A stretch of 64,000 nt of DNA from Bordetella petrii (GCA_017745595.1 WMBV01000015.1:62001-126000), one strand, 5' to 3'; counted from the first letter of the stretch, positions 43,041 through 53,843 are shown. Program-made: numbers and translations. Notes: generated from the letters alone by a model not told the origin.

Positions 43041-44591
43041 TCAAGCGCTACTGCACGCCCCGGCGCTCAGTTTATCGCCGTCCGCCGGCCGGCGCTGCGA
43101 GCGCCGCACGTGTTCCAGCGCCGGGGTGATCACCTGCACCAGCCGGTCGAACGAGGGGCGGATCTCGGCCTCGGGCACGCAAGCGTACCCCAACAGCATA
43201 CCCGGCCGGGCGCTGTGCTCGCTGGCATAGTAGCGGGACAACGGCCGCGCATGCAGGTCCAGGGTGCGCGCCGCGATCGAAATGCCCAGGTCGTCGGTGC
43301 CGTCGGGCAGGTGCATCACCAGGTGCAGGCCCGCCTCGTGAGTGGAAATCGGCCAATGGGCCCCGAAGCGCGCGGTAATGGCCTCGCGCAGCAGGGCCTG
43401 CCGCGCCGCGTAGCGCTGTTTCATGCGGCGGATATGGCTGGCGTAGTGGCCACCCTCGATGAAATCGGCCAGCACCGCCTGGTCCATCAGCCGCCCCTCG
43501 CGGTACAGCTCCGCCAAGCCCGTGGCCATGTGGCTGGCAAGCGGCTTGGGCAGCACCATATAGCCCAGCCGGAAACCGGGGAACAGCGTCTTCGAGAACG
43601 TGCCCAGGTACAGGACCCGGTCGTGCTGGTCCAGCCCTTGCAGCGATGCGATCGGCCGGCCGTCGAAGCGGAATTCGCTGTCGTAGTCGTCTTCGATGAT
43701 CCAGGCCCCGCGACTGTGCGCGTACTCGAGCAGCATGCGGCGCCGCGCCAGGCTCATGACCATGCCCAGGGGATACTGGTGCGAAGGGGTCACGAAAATG
43801 AAGCGCGGCGGCTCGCTCAGTTGCTGGGCGCTGGGCGCCATGCCCTCGTCGTCGACCGCGACCGGCACCGGCGTAATGCCGCAGGCCGCCAGGGTCGAAC
43901 GCGCGCCCCAGTAGCCGGGGTCTTCCATCCAGGCCGTCTGGCCGTGGTCGCCCAGCAACCGCGCCAGCAGGCTGACCGACTGGTGGATACCGCTGGTCAG
44001 CACGATCTGGTCGGCCTCGCACTTCACCGAGCGCGACAGGCGCAGGTGCTCGGCCAGCGCGCGCCGCAGCGGCAGGTAGCCGGCGCCATGCGCATACGTC
44101 AGCAGTTCGGGCTGCGACTGCCGCCAGCGCCGGCCCTGCAGGCGCGCCCACACCGCGCGCGGAAACAGCGAGACGTCGGGCACGCCGGGGACGAACGCGC
44201 CCCACTGCCCGTCCGAGGCCGAGGCCTCGTGCACCAGATGCGTGCCCCGCCCCGACAGGGCGAACTGCGCGGGCAAGGCGGCCCCGGCGGGCAGGCCGGC
44301 CGCCGCCGGCTGCGCCACGGCCGGCACGGTATCCGAGACAAACGTGCCGCTGCCGAACACCGACACCAGATACCCCTCGGCCGACAACTGATCGTAGGCA
44401 TGCAGCACGGTATTGCGGGATAACCCTGTATCGGCGGCCAGCGTCCGGGTGGCCGGCAACTTGGTGCCGGCGGGAACGTCGCCATCCAGGATCAAGCCGC
44501 GCAGGATGTCATAGATCTGCCGCGACAGCGGCGTGGCCGTGCGGCGTTCCAATCGCTGCAACAGGCACTCGGACAGAAGCAGTTCTTTCAA
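43041..44591 (-). CDS. MocR-type regulator (GntR helix-turn-helix plus aminotransferase domain)
   Basis: About 516 aa. A GntR winged helix at about 15-85 (LSRQIYDILRGLILDGDVPAG, RTLAADTGLSRNTVLHAYDQL) is joined by an Ala/Pro-rich linker to a class I aminotransferase-like domain with the PLP lysine in YLGTFSKTLFPGFRLGYM and EDDYDSEFRFDG. Such MocR proteins sense PLP or amine metabolites (GabR, PdxR). No ATG fits; a TTG at 44591 is taken as start, less certain than usual. Divergent from the dipeptide-type ABC transporter operon, whose expression it presumably controls. Confidence 0.88.
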   Translation of the reverse strand: MKELLLSECLLQRLERRTATPLSRQIYDILRGLILDGDVPAGTKLPATRTLAADTGLSRNTVLHAYDQLSAEGYLVSVFGSGTFVSDTVPAVAQPAAAGLPAGAALPAQFALSGRGTHLVHEASASDGQWGAFVPGVPDVSLFPRAVWARLQGRRWRQSQPELLTYAHGAGYLPLRRALAEHLRLSRSVKCEADQIVLTSGIHQSVSLLARLLGDHGQTAWMEDPGYWGARSTLAACGITPVPVAVDDEGMAPSAQQLSEPPRFIFVTPSHQYPLGMVMSLARRRMLLEYAHSRGAWIIEDDYDSEFRFDGRPIASLQGLDQHDRVLYLGTFSKTLFPGFRLGYMVLPKPLASHMATGLAELYREGRLMDQAVLADFIEGGHYASHIRRMKQRYAARQALLREAITARFGAHWPISTHEAGLHLVMHLPDGTDDLGISIAARTLDLHARPLSRYYASEHSARPGMLLGYACVPEAEIRPSFDRLVQVITPALEHVRRSQRRPADGDKLSAGACSSA

Positions 44592-44614
44592 AGTGGCACC
44601 AGAAACAAAAAACG

Positions 44615-44640
44615 ATTTGGACCTATTGAGAGTACCAAAT
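44615..44640. promoter_or_regulatory. Putative MocR operator
   Basis: ATTTGG (44615-44620) and CCAAAT (44635-44640) form a perfect 6-bp inverted repeat with a 14-bp spacer. It lies just upstream of the MocR start and 237 bp upstream of the transporter gene, in an AT-rich patch where divergent promoters would be expected. Confidence 0.45.
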
Positions 44641-44877
44641 ATCCGATACGCTGCTTCAGCGCAAGCCGATAACGTCCACATAAATGCCAAGGGGAAAACC
44701 ATGCAACCGGACCTGCCGCAACTTGCCGCCGTGGTGCCCTGGCCCGCCTGACGCGGTGCCTTGTCCTGCCTTTACCTGTTCCACCCGTAGCACCCGAGTC
44801 GCGGGATGGCACGGTTGCCCCTGCACAGGAGCCCGGCGCCGCCCTCCCGTCTTCCATTCCATGCCCGGAGGTTCACA

Positions 44878-46452
44878 GTGAAACTAACCACACGCCTCAA
44901 ACTGTCCCTAGGCGCGCTTGCCTTGGCGGCCGCCGCGCCGATGGCCACGGCACAGGCCCAGACGCATGGCGGCACGCTGCGCATGATCGTGCAGCCCGAG
45001 CCCCCCATCCTGATTCCCGCGCTCAACCAGCAGGCGCCCACCCAATTCGTCGCGGGCAAGATCTACGAAAGCCTGCTGACCTACTCGTTCGATCTCAAGC
45101 CCCAGCCGGGCCTGGCCGAATCGTGGGAAGTCGCGCCCGACGGGCTGGCCTATACCTTCCATCTGCGCGACGGCGTCAAGTGGCACGACGGCAAGCCCTT
45201 CACCGCCGACGACGTGGTGTTCTCGCTCAGCGAGCTGCTGCCCAAGACTCACGCACGCGCCCGGGTGATCCTGGGCCGCTACCTGGACAAGGTGGAAAAG
45301 GTCGACGACCACACGGTCACCGTGCGCCTGAAGACGCCCTTTCCCGCCTTCATCCTGATGTTCGAGCCGGGCTTCGCCCCGATGATGCCCAAGCACATCT
45401 ACGCCGGCACCGACTACATGAAAAACCCGGCCAACCAGAAGCCGGTGGGCACGGGCCCGTTCATGTTCCAGGAATGGAAGCGCGGCGAATACATCAAGCT
45501 GGTGCGCAATCCCAACTACTGGAAGAAGGGCCAACCCTACCTGGACGGCCTGGTCTTCAACGTGATTCCCGATTCGGCCTCGCGCGCCGTGGCCTTCGAG
45601 CGCGGCAGTGTAGACGTGCTGCGCGGCGGCGATGTCGACAACGTCGACGTGAAGCGCCTGCGCGCGCTGCCCAACGTCGAATACACCACCCAGGGCTGGG
45701 AAATGTTCTCGCCGCAGGCCTACCTGATGTTCAACATGCGCACGCCGCCGCTGGACAACGTGAAGGTGCGGCAGGCCGTCATGGCGGCGCTGAACCGCAA
45801 GCTGATCGTCAACAACATCTTCTTCGGCCTGGGCAAGGTCGCCACCAGCCCGTTCGTCACCACCGAGATGTTCTACGACAAGAACATGCCGCCCATCGAC
45901 TTCGACATGAAGAAGGCGCGCGCCCTCATCAAAGAATCCGGCATCGACCCCGGCGCCTATACGCTGCGCTTCCTGAGCTTTCCGTACGGCTCCACCTGGG
46001 ACCGCCTGGGCGAGTACGTCAAGCAATCGATGGAGCAGCTCGGCTTCAACATCAACATGGAGGCCACCGACGCCGGCGGCTGGGCCAGCCGCACGGGCAA
46101 CTGGGATTTCGACCTGACCCTGAACTACACCTACCAGTACGGCGACCCGGCGCTGGGCGTGCAGCGCCTGTACGCCGCCGCGAACATGGTCAAGGGTTCG
46201 CCGTTTGCCAACGTGCAGGGCTACAACAACCCGGAAGCCGACAAGCTCTGGACCGAAGCCGCCTCGGAAGTCGATCCCGCCAAGCGGCAGGCGCTCTATA
46301 CCAAGATCCAGACCATGCTCGTCAATGACGTGGCCAACGGATTCCTGGTCGACATGGAGTTCCCCACGCTGTATCGCGGCAACATCAAGAACCTGGTGCA
46401 GACGGCGATCGGCCTGAACGAAACGTTCAGCGACGTCTACATCCAGAAATAA
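44878..46452 (+). CDS. ABC transporter substrate-binding protein, dipeptide/oligopeptide type (family 5)
   Basis: A 524-aa periplasmic binding protein. The signal peptide ends near PMATAQA (about 28). THGGTLRMIVQPEPPILIPAL begins the mature domain; DGLAYTFHLRDGVKWHDGKPFTADDVVFSL is the SBP family-5 hallmark, followed by VRNPNYWKKGQPYLDG. GTG 44878 with GGAGG 6 nt upstream is the start. First gene of the operon with permeases, ATPase, cupin and amidohydrolase. A peptide or acyl-amine ligand is likely; DppA-type homology alone does not settle it. Confidence 0.93.
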   Translation: MKLTTRLKLSLGALALAAAAPMATAQAQTHGGTLRMIVQPEPPILIPALNQQAPTQFVAGKIYESLLTYSFDLKPQPGLAESWEVAPDGLAYTFHLRDGVKWHDGKPFTADDVVFSLSELLPKTHARARVILGRYLDKVEKVDDHTVTVRLKTPFPAFILMFEPGFAPMMPKHIYAGTDYMKNPANQKPVGTGPFMFQEWKRGEYIKLVRNPNYWKKGQPYLDGLVFNVIPDSASRAVAFERGSVDVLRGGDVDNVDVKRLRALPNVEYTTQGWEMFSPQAYLMFNMRTPPLDNVKVRQAVMAALNRKLIVNNIFFGLGKVATSPFVTTEMFYDKNMPPIDFDMKKARALIKESGIDPGAYTLRFLSFPYGSTWDRLGEYVKQSMEQLGFNINMEATDAGGWASRTGNWDFDLTLNYTYQYGDPALGVQRLYAAANMVKGSPFANVQGYNNPEADKLWTEAASEVDPAKRQALYTKIQTMLVNDVANGFLVDMEFPTLYRGNIKNLVQTAIGLNETFSDVYIQK

Positions 46453-46545
46453 GCGCCGGCGCGCCCCGTCCGCCGCGCGGCTGGCCCGCGGCGGACCGGC
46501 GCAACCCGCGGCCCGGCGGGCCGCGGCGTTCCGACGGAGATGCCT

Positions 46546-47547
46546 TTGAAATTCCTGTCCTTTTTCATTTCGCGCGCGGGCAAGGCCCTGATGGTGGTGC
46601 TGGGCGTGGTCATCATCAATTTCTTCATGATCCGCCTGGCGCCCGGCGATCCCGCCGCCGTACTGGCGGGCCAGGCCGGCGCGGGCGATGCCGCCTACGT
46701 CGCCGCCTTGCGCGCCGAGTTCGGCCTGGACCAGCCGCTGCTGACGCAACTGGGCCTGTACCTGAAGGGCGTGGCCCAGCTCGACCTGGGCTTCTCGTAC
46801 CGCAATCACGTGCCCGTGCTCGACCTGATCCTCGAGCGGCTGCCCGCCACCTTTCTGCTGATGTCCTGCGCATTCGTGTTTTCGCTCGTGTTCGGCGTGC
46901 TGCTGGGCGTCATCGCCGCGCGGGCGCGCTATCGCAACAAGCGCCGCTGGATCGACAGCAGCGTCATGGCCGGCGCGCTGCTGCTGTATGCCACGCCGCT
47001 CTTCTGGCTGTCGCTGATGGGCATCCTGCTGTTCTCGGTGCTGCTGGGCTGGCTGCCCGCGTTCGGCATGGAAACCGTGGGCGCGGGGCTGGCCGGCTGG
47101 GCCCGCGCGCGCGACATCGCCACGCACCTGATCCTGCCCACCGTCACGCTCGGCTGCTTCTTCATGGCCGTGTACGTGCGCCTGACGCGCGCCTCGATGC
47201 TGGAAGTGATCGGCATGGACTTCGTCAAGACCGCGCGCGCCAAGGGGGTCAGCCCCAATCGCGTGATCCGCGCGCATGTGCTGCGCAATGCCCTGCTGCC
47301 GGTGGTGACCTTCGCCGGTATCCAGCTCGGGCAGATGGCCGGCGGCGCCGTGCTGACCGAAACCGTATTCGCGTGGCCCGGCATCGGCAGGCTGATGTTC
47401 GACGCGCTGCTGCAGCGCGACTACCAGTTGCTGCTGGGCATCTTCCTGGTGACCTCGATCATGGTAGTGGTGTTCAACCTGCTGACCGACCTGCTGTACC
47501 GGTTGATCGATCCGCGCATTGCGGCGGACTCGGAGGCCGCCGCATGA
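46546..47547 (+). CDS. ABC transporter permease (DppB type)
   Basis: A 333-aa inner-membrane permease with six helices. ADTPFLSFFISRAGKALMVVLG-like start read here as KFLSFFISRAGKALMVVLG, then the N-terminal DppB motif DPAAVLAGQAGAGD, and the EAA loop VKTARAKGVSPNRVIRAHVLRNALLP. Start choice: GGAG lies 6 nt before TTG 46546 and immediately before ATG 46540, so the TTG is favoured, the difference being two residues. It follows the binding protein by 93 bp and overlaps the next permease by 4 bp. Confidence 0.93.
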   Translation: MKFLSFFISRAGKALMVVLGVVIINFFMIRLAPGDPAAVLAGQAGAGDAAYVAALRAEFGLDQPLLTQLGLYLKGVAQLDLGFSYRNHVPVLDLILERLPATFLLMSCAFVFSLVFGVLLGVIAARARYRNKRRWIDSSVMAGALLLYATPLFWLSLMGILLFSVLLGWLPAFGMETVGAGLAGWARARDIATHLILPTVTLGCFFMAVYVRLTRASMLEVIGMDFVKTARAKGVSPNRVIRAHVLRNALLPVVTFAGIQLGQMAGGAVLTETVFAWPGIGRLMFDALLQRDYQLLLGIFLVTSIMVVVFNLLTDLLYRLIDPRIAADSEAAA

Positions 47548-48383
47548 AGCCCTTCCTGAAGCGCTATATGCGCAACTACGGCGCGGTGGCCGGCCTGGCC
47601 GTGATGCTGGTGGTGGTGGCCATCGCCCTGGCCGCGCCGCTGCTCTATCCCGAATCGCCCTGGATGATGGTGGCCGAGCCGCTGATCAAGCCCTTCGCCG
47701 ACCCGGCCTATCCGTTCGGCACCGACATGCTGGGCCGCGACATCACCGCCGGCCTGGTGTGGGGCGCGCGCGTGTCGCTGCTGGTGGGCCTGTTGTCGAC
47801 CGGCGTCGCCCTGGCCTTCGGCATCGTGGTGGGCGCGGTGGCCGGATATTGCGGCGGCCCCGTCGATGACGCCCTGATGCGTTTCACCGAATTCTTCCAG
47901 ACCATTCCGCAGCTGGCCATGGCGGTGGTGCTGGTGGCAGTGCTGAGCCCTTCGGTGTATTCCATCATGGGCGCCATCGCCCTGGTATCGTGGCCGCCCG
48001 CGGCGCGGCTGGTGCGTTCCGAGTTCATGACGCTCAAGCAGCGCGAATTCGTGCAGGCCGCCATCGTCATCGGACAGACGCCCGCGCGCATCGTCTGCAC
48101 GCAGATCCTGCCCAATGCCATGTCGCCCATCATCGTATCGGCCTCGTTCATGGTGGCCACCGCCATCCTCACCGAATCGGCGCTGTCGTTCCTGGGGCTC
48201 GGCGACCGCAACCTGATGAGCTGGGGCTTCATGATCGGCGCGGCCCGCACCATGATCCGCGAAGCGTGGTGGATGAGTGTCTGGCCCGGGGTGGCCATCT
48301 TGCTGACCGTGCTGGCCATCAACCTGATCGGCGAAGGCCTGAACGATGCGCTCAATCCCCAGTTGCGCAAGCGCGGCGAATAG
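47544..48383 (+). CDS. ABC transporter permease (DppC type)
   Basis: A 279-aa permease. RNYGAVAGLAVMLVVVAIALAAPLLYP is the N-terminal helix; FGTDMLGRDITAGLVWGARVSLLVG is the DppC signature, and the EAA loop reads VQAAIVIGQTPARIVCTQILPNAMSP, ending in TESALSFLGLG. Its ATG overlaps the stop of the DppB gene (ATGA) and it is 9 bp from the ATPase gene. Works with DppB as the heterodimeric channel. Confidence 0.94.
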   Translation: MKPFLKRYMRNYGAVAGLAVMLVVVAIALAAPLLYPESPWMMVAEPLIKPFADPAYPFGTDMLGRDITAGLVWGARVSLLVGLLSTGVALAFGIVVGAVAGYCGGPVDDALMRFTEFFQTIPQLAMAVVLVAVLSPSVYSIMGAIALVSWPPAARLVRSEFMTLKQREFVQAAIVIGQTPARIVCTQILPNAMSPIIVSASFMVATAILTESALSFLGLGDRNLMSWGFMIGAARTMIREAWWMSVWPGVAILLTVLAINLIGEGLNDALNPQLRKRGE

Positions 48384-48392
48384 GAGGCCACC

Positions 48393-50026
<1,634 letters not shown>

Positions 50027-50030
<4 letters not shown>

Positions 50031-50317
50031 AGCGCCCCGGCGCAGTACCCACGGTGCAGATCGACAACGAACTGGTGCGAGTAACCGAATGGCGGTTTCC
50101 GCCCGGCGGCGAAACCGGCTGGCACCGCCACGGCATGCCTTATGTCGTCGTCCCCCAGACCACCGGGCCGCTGCTGCTCGAGACCGCCGACGGACAGGTC
50201 TCCAGCGCCTTGCGTACCGGTGTGTCCTATTACCGGCCCAAGGGCGTCGAGCACAACGTCATCAACCCGAACGACACCGAATTCGTCTTTGTGGAAATCG
50301 AGCTCAAGCAAGCCTAA
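50027..50317 (+). CDS. Small single-domain cupin protein
   Basis: A 96-aa single cupin. VQIDNELVRVTEWRFPPGGETGWHRHGMPYVVVP contains the first metal motif (G-x-x-T-G-W-H-R-H); GVEHNVINPNDTEFVFVEIEL holds the second, with a single His. It starts in the stop of the ABC ATPase and is followed by the amidohydrolase gene after 11 bp, so it belongs to the uptake operon. It could be a metal-dependent enzyme or a binding protein for the imported compound; the sequence does not say. Confidence 0.82.
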
Positions 50318-50328
50318 AGGGGGCGGTC

Positions 50329-51396
50329 ATGCAGGCTTTTTTTTGCGAAGAACAGCTGCTGCACCAGCCGCGGCAGTTCATGCGGCTGGGCCGCCTGTGC
50401 GAGCCCGCCGACACGCCGGCGCGCGCCCAGGCGCTGCGCGCCGCGCTGGCCAGCCGCGGCGTGTCCGTGCAGTCCCCCCCCGACTACGGACGCGAACCGC
50501 TGCACGGCATCCACAGCCCCGACTATCTGGACTTCCTGGAACACGCCCATGCGCGCTGGCAGGCCCTGCGCGCCCAGGGCATGGATCCGGGCGACGAGGT
50601 GCTGCCCAATCTCGGCCCCTACCACGGCGGCCGCCCCGAGCAACCCGAGCGCGGCCCCTGCCCATCCGGTTCCGTCGTGGCGCAAGCGGGCTACTATCTG
50701 GGCGACCTGTCGTGCCCCATCGGCCCGCACACCTGGCGTGCCGCGCTGCGCTCGACCCACAGCGCCGTCGCGGCGGCCGGCTGGGTGGCACAGCACCAGG
50801 GCGTGGCGTATGCCCTGTGCCGGCCTTCGGGCCACCACGCTCACCGCGACCGTGCCGGCGGCTTCTGCTACCTGAACAGCAGCGCCGCCGCGGCCCAGCG
50901 CCTGCTGCAGGCCTACGGCAAGATCGCCATCCTGGACGTCGACGCCCACCATGGCGACGGCACCCAGCAAATTTTCTACCAGCGCGCCGAGGTCATGACC
51001 CTGTCGCTGCATGCCGACCCTGCCGGGTACTATCCCTTCTATACCGGTCATGCGCACGAGCGCGGCTACGGCAGCGGCCACGGCTACAACCTGAATTTTC
51101 CGCTGGCGCACGGATCCGGCACCGAGGCATTCCTGGATACCCTGGACCATGCGCTCGTCGCGCTGCGCGACTACCGTCCGCGCGCGCTCGTCTTGTCCCT
51201 GGGTTTCGACACGTATAAAGACGATCCCATCAGCGTGCTCACGCTCGACCTCGACGCCTACCGCCACATAGGCGAACGCGTCAACGGGCTGGGCCTGCCC
51301 ACCGTCATCGTGCAAGAAGGCGGCTACCTGGCGCCGGCCATCGGCCCCGCGCTCGACGCGTTCCTGCAGGGCATGGCACAGGCCGCGACGCACTGA
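50329..51396 (+). CDS. Histone-deacetylase-family amidohydrolase (acetylpolyamine amidohydrolase-like)
   Basis: A 355-aa zinc amidohydrolase of the arginase/deacetylase fold. Visible: the paired His169-His170 in CRPSGHHAHRD, metal ligands Asp205 and His207 in ILDVDAHHGDGTQQIF, Asp294 in SLGFDTYKDDP, and the transition-state Tyr in QEGGYLAPAIG. The GFDTYKDDP and HHAHRDRAGGFCYLN segments are like those of bacterial acetylpolyamine amidohydrolases. In this operon it may deacylate the substrate delivered by the ABC transporter. ATG 50329; the long upstream frame is a shadow of the ATPase. Confidence 0.88.
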   Translation: MQAFFCEEQLLHQPRQFMRLGRLCEPADTPARAQALRAALASRGVSVQSPPDYGREPLHGIHSPDYLDFLEHAHARWQALRAQGMDPGDEVLPNLGPYHGGRPEQPERGPCPSGSVVAQAGYYLGDLSCPIGPHTWRAALRSTHSAVAAAGWVAQHQGVAYALCRPSGHHAHRDRAGGFCYLNSSAAAAQRLLQAYGKIAILDVDAHHGDGTQQIFYQRAEVMTLSLHADPAGYYPFYTGHAHERGYGSGHGYNLNFPLAHGSGTEAFLDTLDHALVALRDYRPRALVLSLGFDTYKDDPISVLTLDLDAYRHIGERVNGLGLPTVIVQEGGYLAPAIGPALDAFLQGMAQAATH

Positions 51397-51404
51397 TCCC
51401 CTCC

Positions 51405-52301
51405 ATGCCCCGGCCCTCCGTCGATGCTCCCGGCCCGCCGCCCACCCCCGGTTCCGGCATCGCGCTGTACCTGGCGGCGCTGGTGCTGTTCGCCAGTTTC
51501 GACGCGGCGGTCAAACACCTGCTGACGGTCTATCCGGCGCCATTCCTGAACGTGATGCGCTATCTGGCGGTAGCCACCATCGGCGTGGGCCTGTTGCTGC
51601 GCCACGGGCTGCCGCGCTGGTCCGACACGCCGGACAAGGGCCTGCTGCTGCTGCGCGGGCTGATGCTGGGCACCGTGGGCACCTGCTTCATGACGGCCTT
51701 GATCTGGATGCCCCTGTCGGAGGCCACCGCCATCTATTTCACGTCGCCGCTGATCGTCGTGGCCCTGTCGCCCTGGCTGCTGGGCGAGCGCGTCGGCGCC
51801 CGGCAATGGGGCGCCGTCGGCCTGGGCTGCGCCGGCATGTTGCTGATCGTGCGCCCGGGCGGCAGCCTGCCCTGGCTGGGCACCGCGCTGATGGCGATAT
51901 CGGCGGTCAGCTATGCGCTTTTCCAGGTGCTGACCCGCAAGCTGTCGGGCCGCGTGCCCAACCATGTGCAGTACGCATACACGGCCCTGGTCTGCCTGGT
52001 GGTAACCGCCGCGCCGGCGCCCTTTTTTCTGCCCGATCCGTGGCCGGATCTGCGCGACGGCGCGGCGATCGTGCTGCTGGGCGTGGCCAACGGCCTGGGA
52101 CAGATCCTGCTGATCGCCGCCTTCCGGCGCGTGCCCGCCTCGACCCTGGCGCCGTTCAATTATTGCCATCTGCTGATGGCCGTGGCCTACAGCACCTTCG
52201 TGTTCGGCCGGCCGCCCGACCTGCTCGCCATGGCGGGCATGGCGCTGATCGCCTCGGCCGGTCTGTCGCTGGCCACGCGCGCGCGCCGGCTGCCGGCTTA
52301 G
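51405..52301 (+). CDS. EamA-family (DMT) transporter
   Basis: A 298-aa ten-helix permease starting 8 bp after the amidohydrolase and so probably in the same operon. LYLAALVLFASFDAAVKHLLTVYP, EATAIYFTSPLIVVALSPWL and APFNYCHLLMAVAYSTFVFG are typical EamA segments. It might export the deacylated product or a by-product (inference). Its stop codon overlaps that of hemN on the opposite strand, 52298-52301. Confidence 0.87.
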   Translation: MPRPSVDAPGPPPTPGSGIALYLAALVLFASFDAAVKHLLTVYPAPFLNVMRYLAVATIGVGLLLRHGLPRWSDTPDKGLLLLRGLMLGTVGTCFMTALIWMPLSEATAIYFTSPLIVVALSPWLLGERVGARQWGAVGLGCAGMLLIVRPGGSLPWLGTALMAISAVSYALFQVLTRKLSGRVPNHVQYAYTALVCLVVTAAPAPFFLPDPWPDLRDGAAIVLLGVANGLGQILLIAAFRRVPASTLAPFNYCHLLMAVAYSTFVFGRPPDLLAMAGMALIASAGLSLATRARRLPA

Positions 52302-53683
52302 ACGATACGCGAGTACTGCGCCTGGGTGCGGCGTTCGCGCAGGTGGCGGTCGAACACCATGGCCACCGCGCGCACGAAATACCAGCCCATGTCGCTGACC
52401 CGCAGCGCGCCGGGCTCGCACCGCACCAGCCCCATGCCGACCAGGCTTTGCAGCGCCTGCAACTCGGTGGCGAAATACGATTCGAATGCAATGCCGTGTG
52501 CCTGCTCGATGGCGCCGAATTCCACGCCGCCCTGGCACATGATGGCCATGATGACATCGCGGCGCAGCAGGTCGTCGGCGCTCATGGCCAGCCCGCGCTC
52601 GACCGCGAATTCGTCCTGGTCGATGCGCGCGTAGTAGTCGTCGAGCGTCTTGGCGTTCTGGCTGTAGGTGGCGCCCACCCGCCCGATGGCCGACACGCCC
52701 AGCGCGATCAGGTCGCGATCGGGCTGGGTGGTGTAGCCCTGGAAGTTGCGGTGCAGGCGGCGCGCCCGCTTGGCACAGGCCAGCGCGTCGTCGTGCAGCG
52801 CGAAGTGATCCATGCCGATGTAGTCGTAGCCGGCATCCAGGAAGCGCGCAATGGCGGCGCCCAGCAGCGCGATGCGGGTTTCGCCGTCGGGCAGTTCGGC
52901 CGGCACGATGCGCCGCTGCGGCTTGAAGCGCTCGGGCAGGTGCGCATAGCCGTACAGCGCGATGCGGTCGGGGCGCAGGCCGCAGACCTGCTCGAGCGTG
53001 CGGGTGAACGAATCGGCCGTCTGCAGGGGCAGGCCGTAGATCAGGTCCATGTTCACCGATGCATAGCCCAGTTGGCGCGCGCTGTGCACCAGATCGCGCA
53101 CGCTTTCGTACGACTGGATGCGGTGCACGGCCCGCTGCACCGCCGGATCGAAGTCTTGTACGCCCAGGCTCAGGCGGTTGAAACCCAGGCCGGCCAGGTG
53201 CGCCAGGCGTTCGGCCGTGGCGGTGCGGGGATCGACCTCGATCGAGATTTCGGCGTCGGGCAGCAGACGGAAGTGGCCGCGCAGGGCCGCCATCAGCCCG
53301 CTGAGTTCGTCATCGGACAGAAAGGTGGGCGTGCCGCCGCCGAAATGCAGTTGCGACACGGGCTCGTCGTGGCCGATCAGGCGCGCATGCATGGCCATTT
53401 CGCGCTGCAAGGCATCCAGGTAGCGGGCCGCGCGCTCGTGGTGGCGCGTGATGACCTTGTTGCAGGCGCAGTAGTAGCACAGCGATTCGCAGAACGGGAT
53501 GTGCAGGTACAGCGACAACGGGCCGCGGGCCGGGTCTTGCGCGCGCGTCGTCAGGGCCTGGCGATAGTGGGCGGGCCCGAAACCGGTGTCGTAGCGATCG
53601 GCAGTGGGATACGAGGTGTAGCGCGGACCGTTCTTGTCGAGGCGGGCAAGGATGTCGCGCGAAAACGAAGGGGGGGATTGCAT
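52298..53683 (-). CDS. hemN: Oxygen-independent coproporphyrinogen III oxidase
   Basis: HemN (461 aa), a radical-SAM enzyme making protoporphyrinogen IX without oxygen. The cluster motif is HIPFCESLCYYCACNKVITR (Cys-x3-Cys-x2-Cys-x-Cys); NGPRYTSYPTADRYDTGF, HFGGGTPTFLSDDEL and FNRLSLGVQDFDPAVQRAVHRIQ follow. ATG 53683 (MQSPPSFSRD) is chosen: the -10 CATAAT ends 6 nt upstream and an FNR box is centred at -41.5, so the mRNA is likely leaderless. The frame also opens at 53716, but the FNR box would then touch the coding region. Confidence 0.95.
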   Translation of the reverse strand: MQSPPSFSRDILARLDKNGPRYTSYPTADRYDTGFGPAHYRQALTTRAQDPARGPLSLYLHIPFCESLCYYCACNKVITRHHERAARYLDALQREMAMHARLIGHDEPVSQLHFGGGTPTFLSDDELSGLMAALRGHFRLLPDAEISIEVDPRTATAERLAHLAGLGFNRLSLGVQDFDPAVQRAVHRIQSYESVRDLVHSARQLGYASVNMDLIYGLPLQTADSFTRTLEQVCGLRPDRIALYGYAHLPERFKPQRRIVPAELPDGETRIALLGAAIARFLDAGYDYIGMDHFALHDDALACAKRARRLHRNFQGYTTQPDRDLIALGVSAIGRVGATYSQNAKTLDDYYARIDQDEFAVERGLAMSADDLLRRDVIMAIMCQGGVEFGAIEQAHGIAFESYFATELQALQSLVGMGLVRCEPGALRVSDMGWYFVRAVAMVFDRHLRERRTQAQYSRIV

Positions 53684-53717
53684 GAAGTCATTATGCAAAG
53701 CCGCCTCGGCCGTCATC

Positions 53718-53731
53718 TTGATAGAACGCAA
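53718..53731 (-). promoter_or_regulatory. FNR-like box for hemN (TTGCG-TTCT-ATCAA)
   Basis: Read on the minus strand TTGCGTTCTATCAA, near consensus for FNR (TTGAT-N4-ATCAA). Its centre, 53724.5, is 41.5 bp upstream of the hemN ATG. CATAAT at 53695-53690 is 22 bp from the box, the class II spacing. Predicted +1 coincides with the ATG. Confidence 0.7.
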
Positions 53732-53755
53732 AAAAACTGCAGATACACAAAGTAG

Positions 53756-53769
53756 TTGCGCTGTATCAA
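53756..53769 (+). promoter_or_regulatory. Second FNR-like box (TTGCG-CTGT-ATCAA), nrdD side
   Basis: Same half-sites as the hemN box but read on the plus strand, pointing to nrdD. It is centred 81 bp upstream of nrdD, and the expected class II -10 position (53792-53797) holds no good hexamer, so its use for nrdD is less certain than for hemN. It could also be a second upstream site for hemN. Confidence 0.55.
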
Positions 53770-53843
53770 GCGGCCCGCCCTTGGTGCGATCTCTGGCTAC
53801 TTAACCACAGGATGTAGTAGTAGTCTACCCACACCAACACTAC

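Noticed and set aside
43041-44702. Longer 553-aa MocR from ATG 44702
   Set aside because: The first 37 residues lack homology and include the AT-rich operator region; a GntR domain starts soon after TTG 44591.
44684-44881. 65-aa plus-strand frame before the binding protein
   Set aside because: Cys/Arg/Pro-rich with no homology, overlapping the real GTG start.
44908-47277. 789-aa minus-strand frame over the transporter genes
   Set aside because: Antisense shadow; sense strand encodes a binding protein and permease with full motifs.
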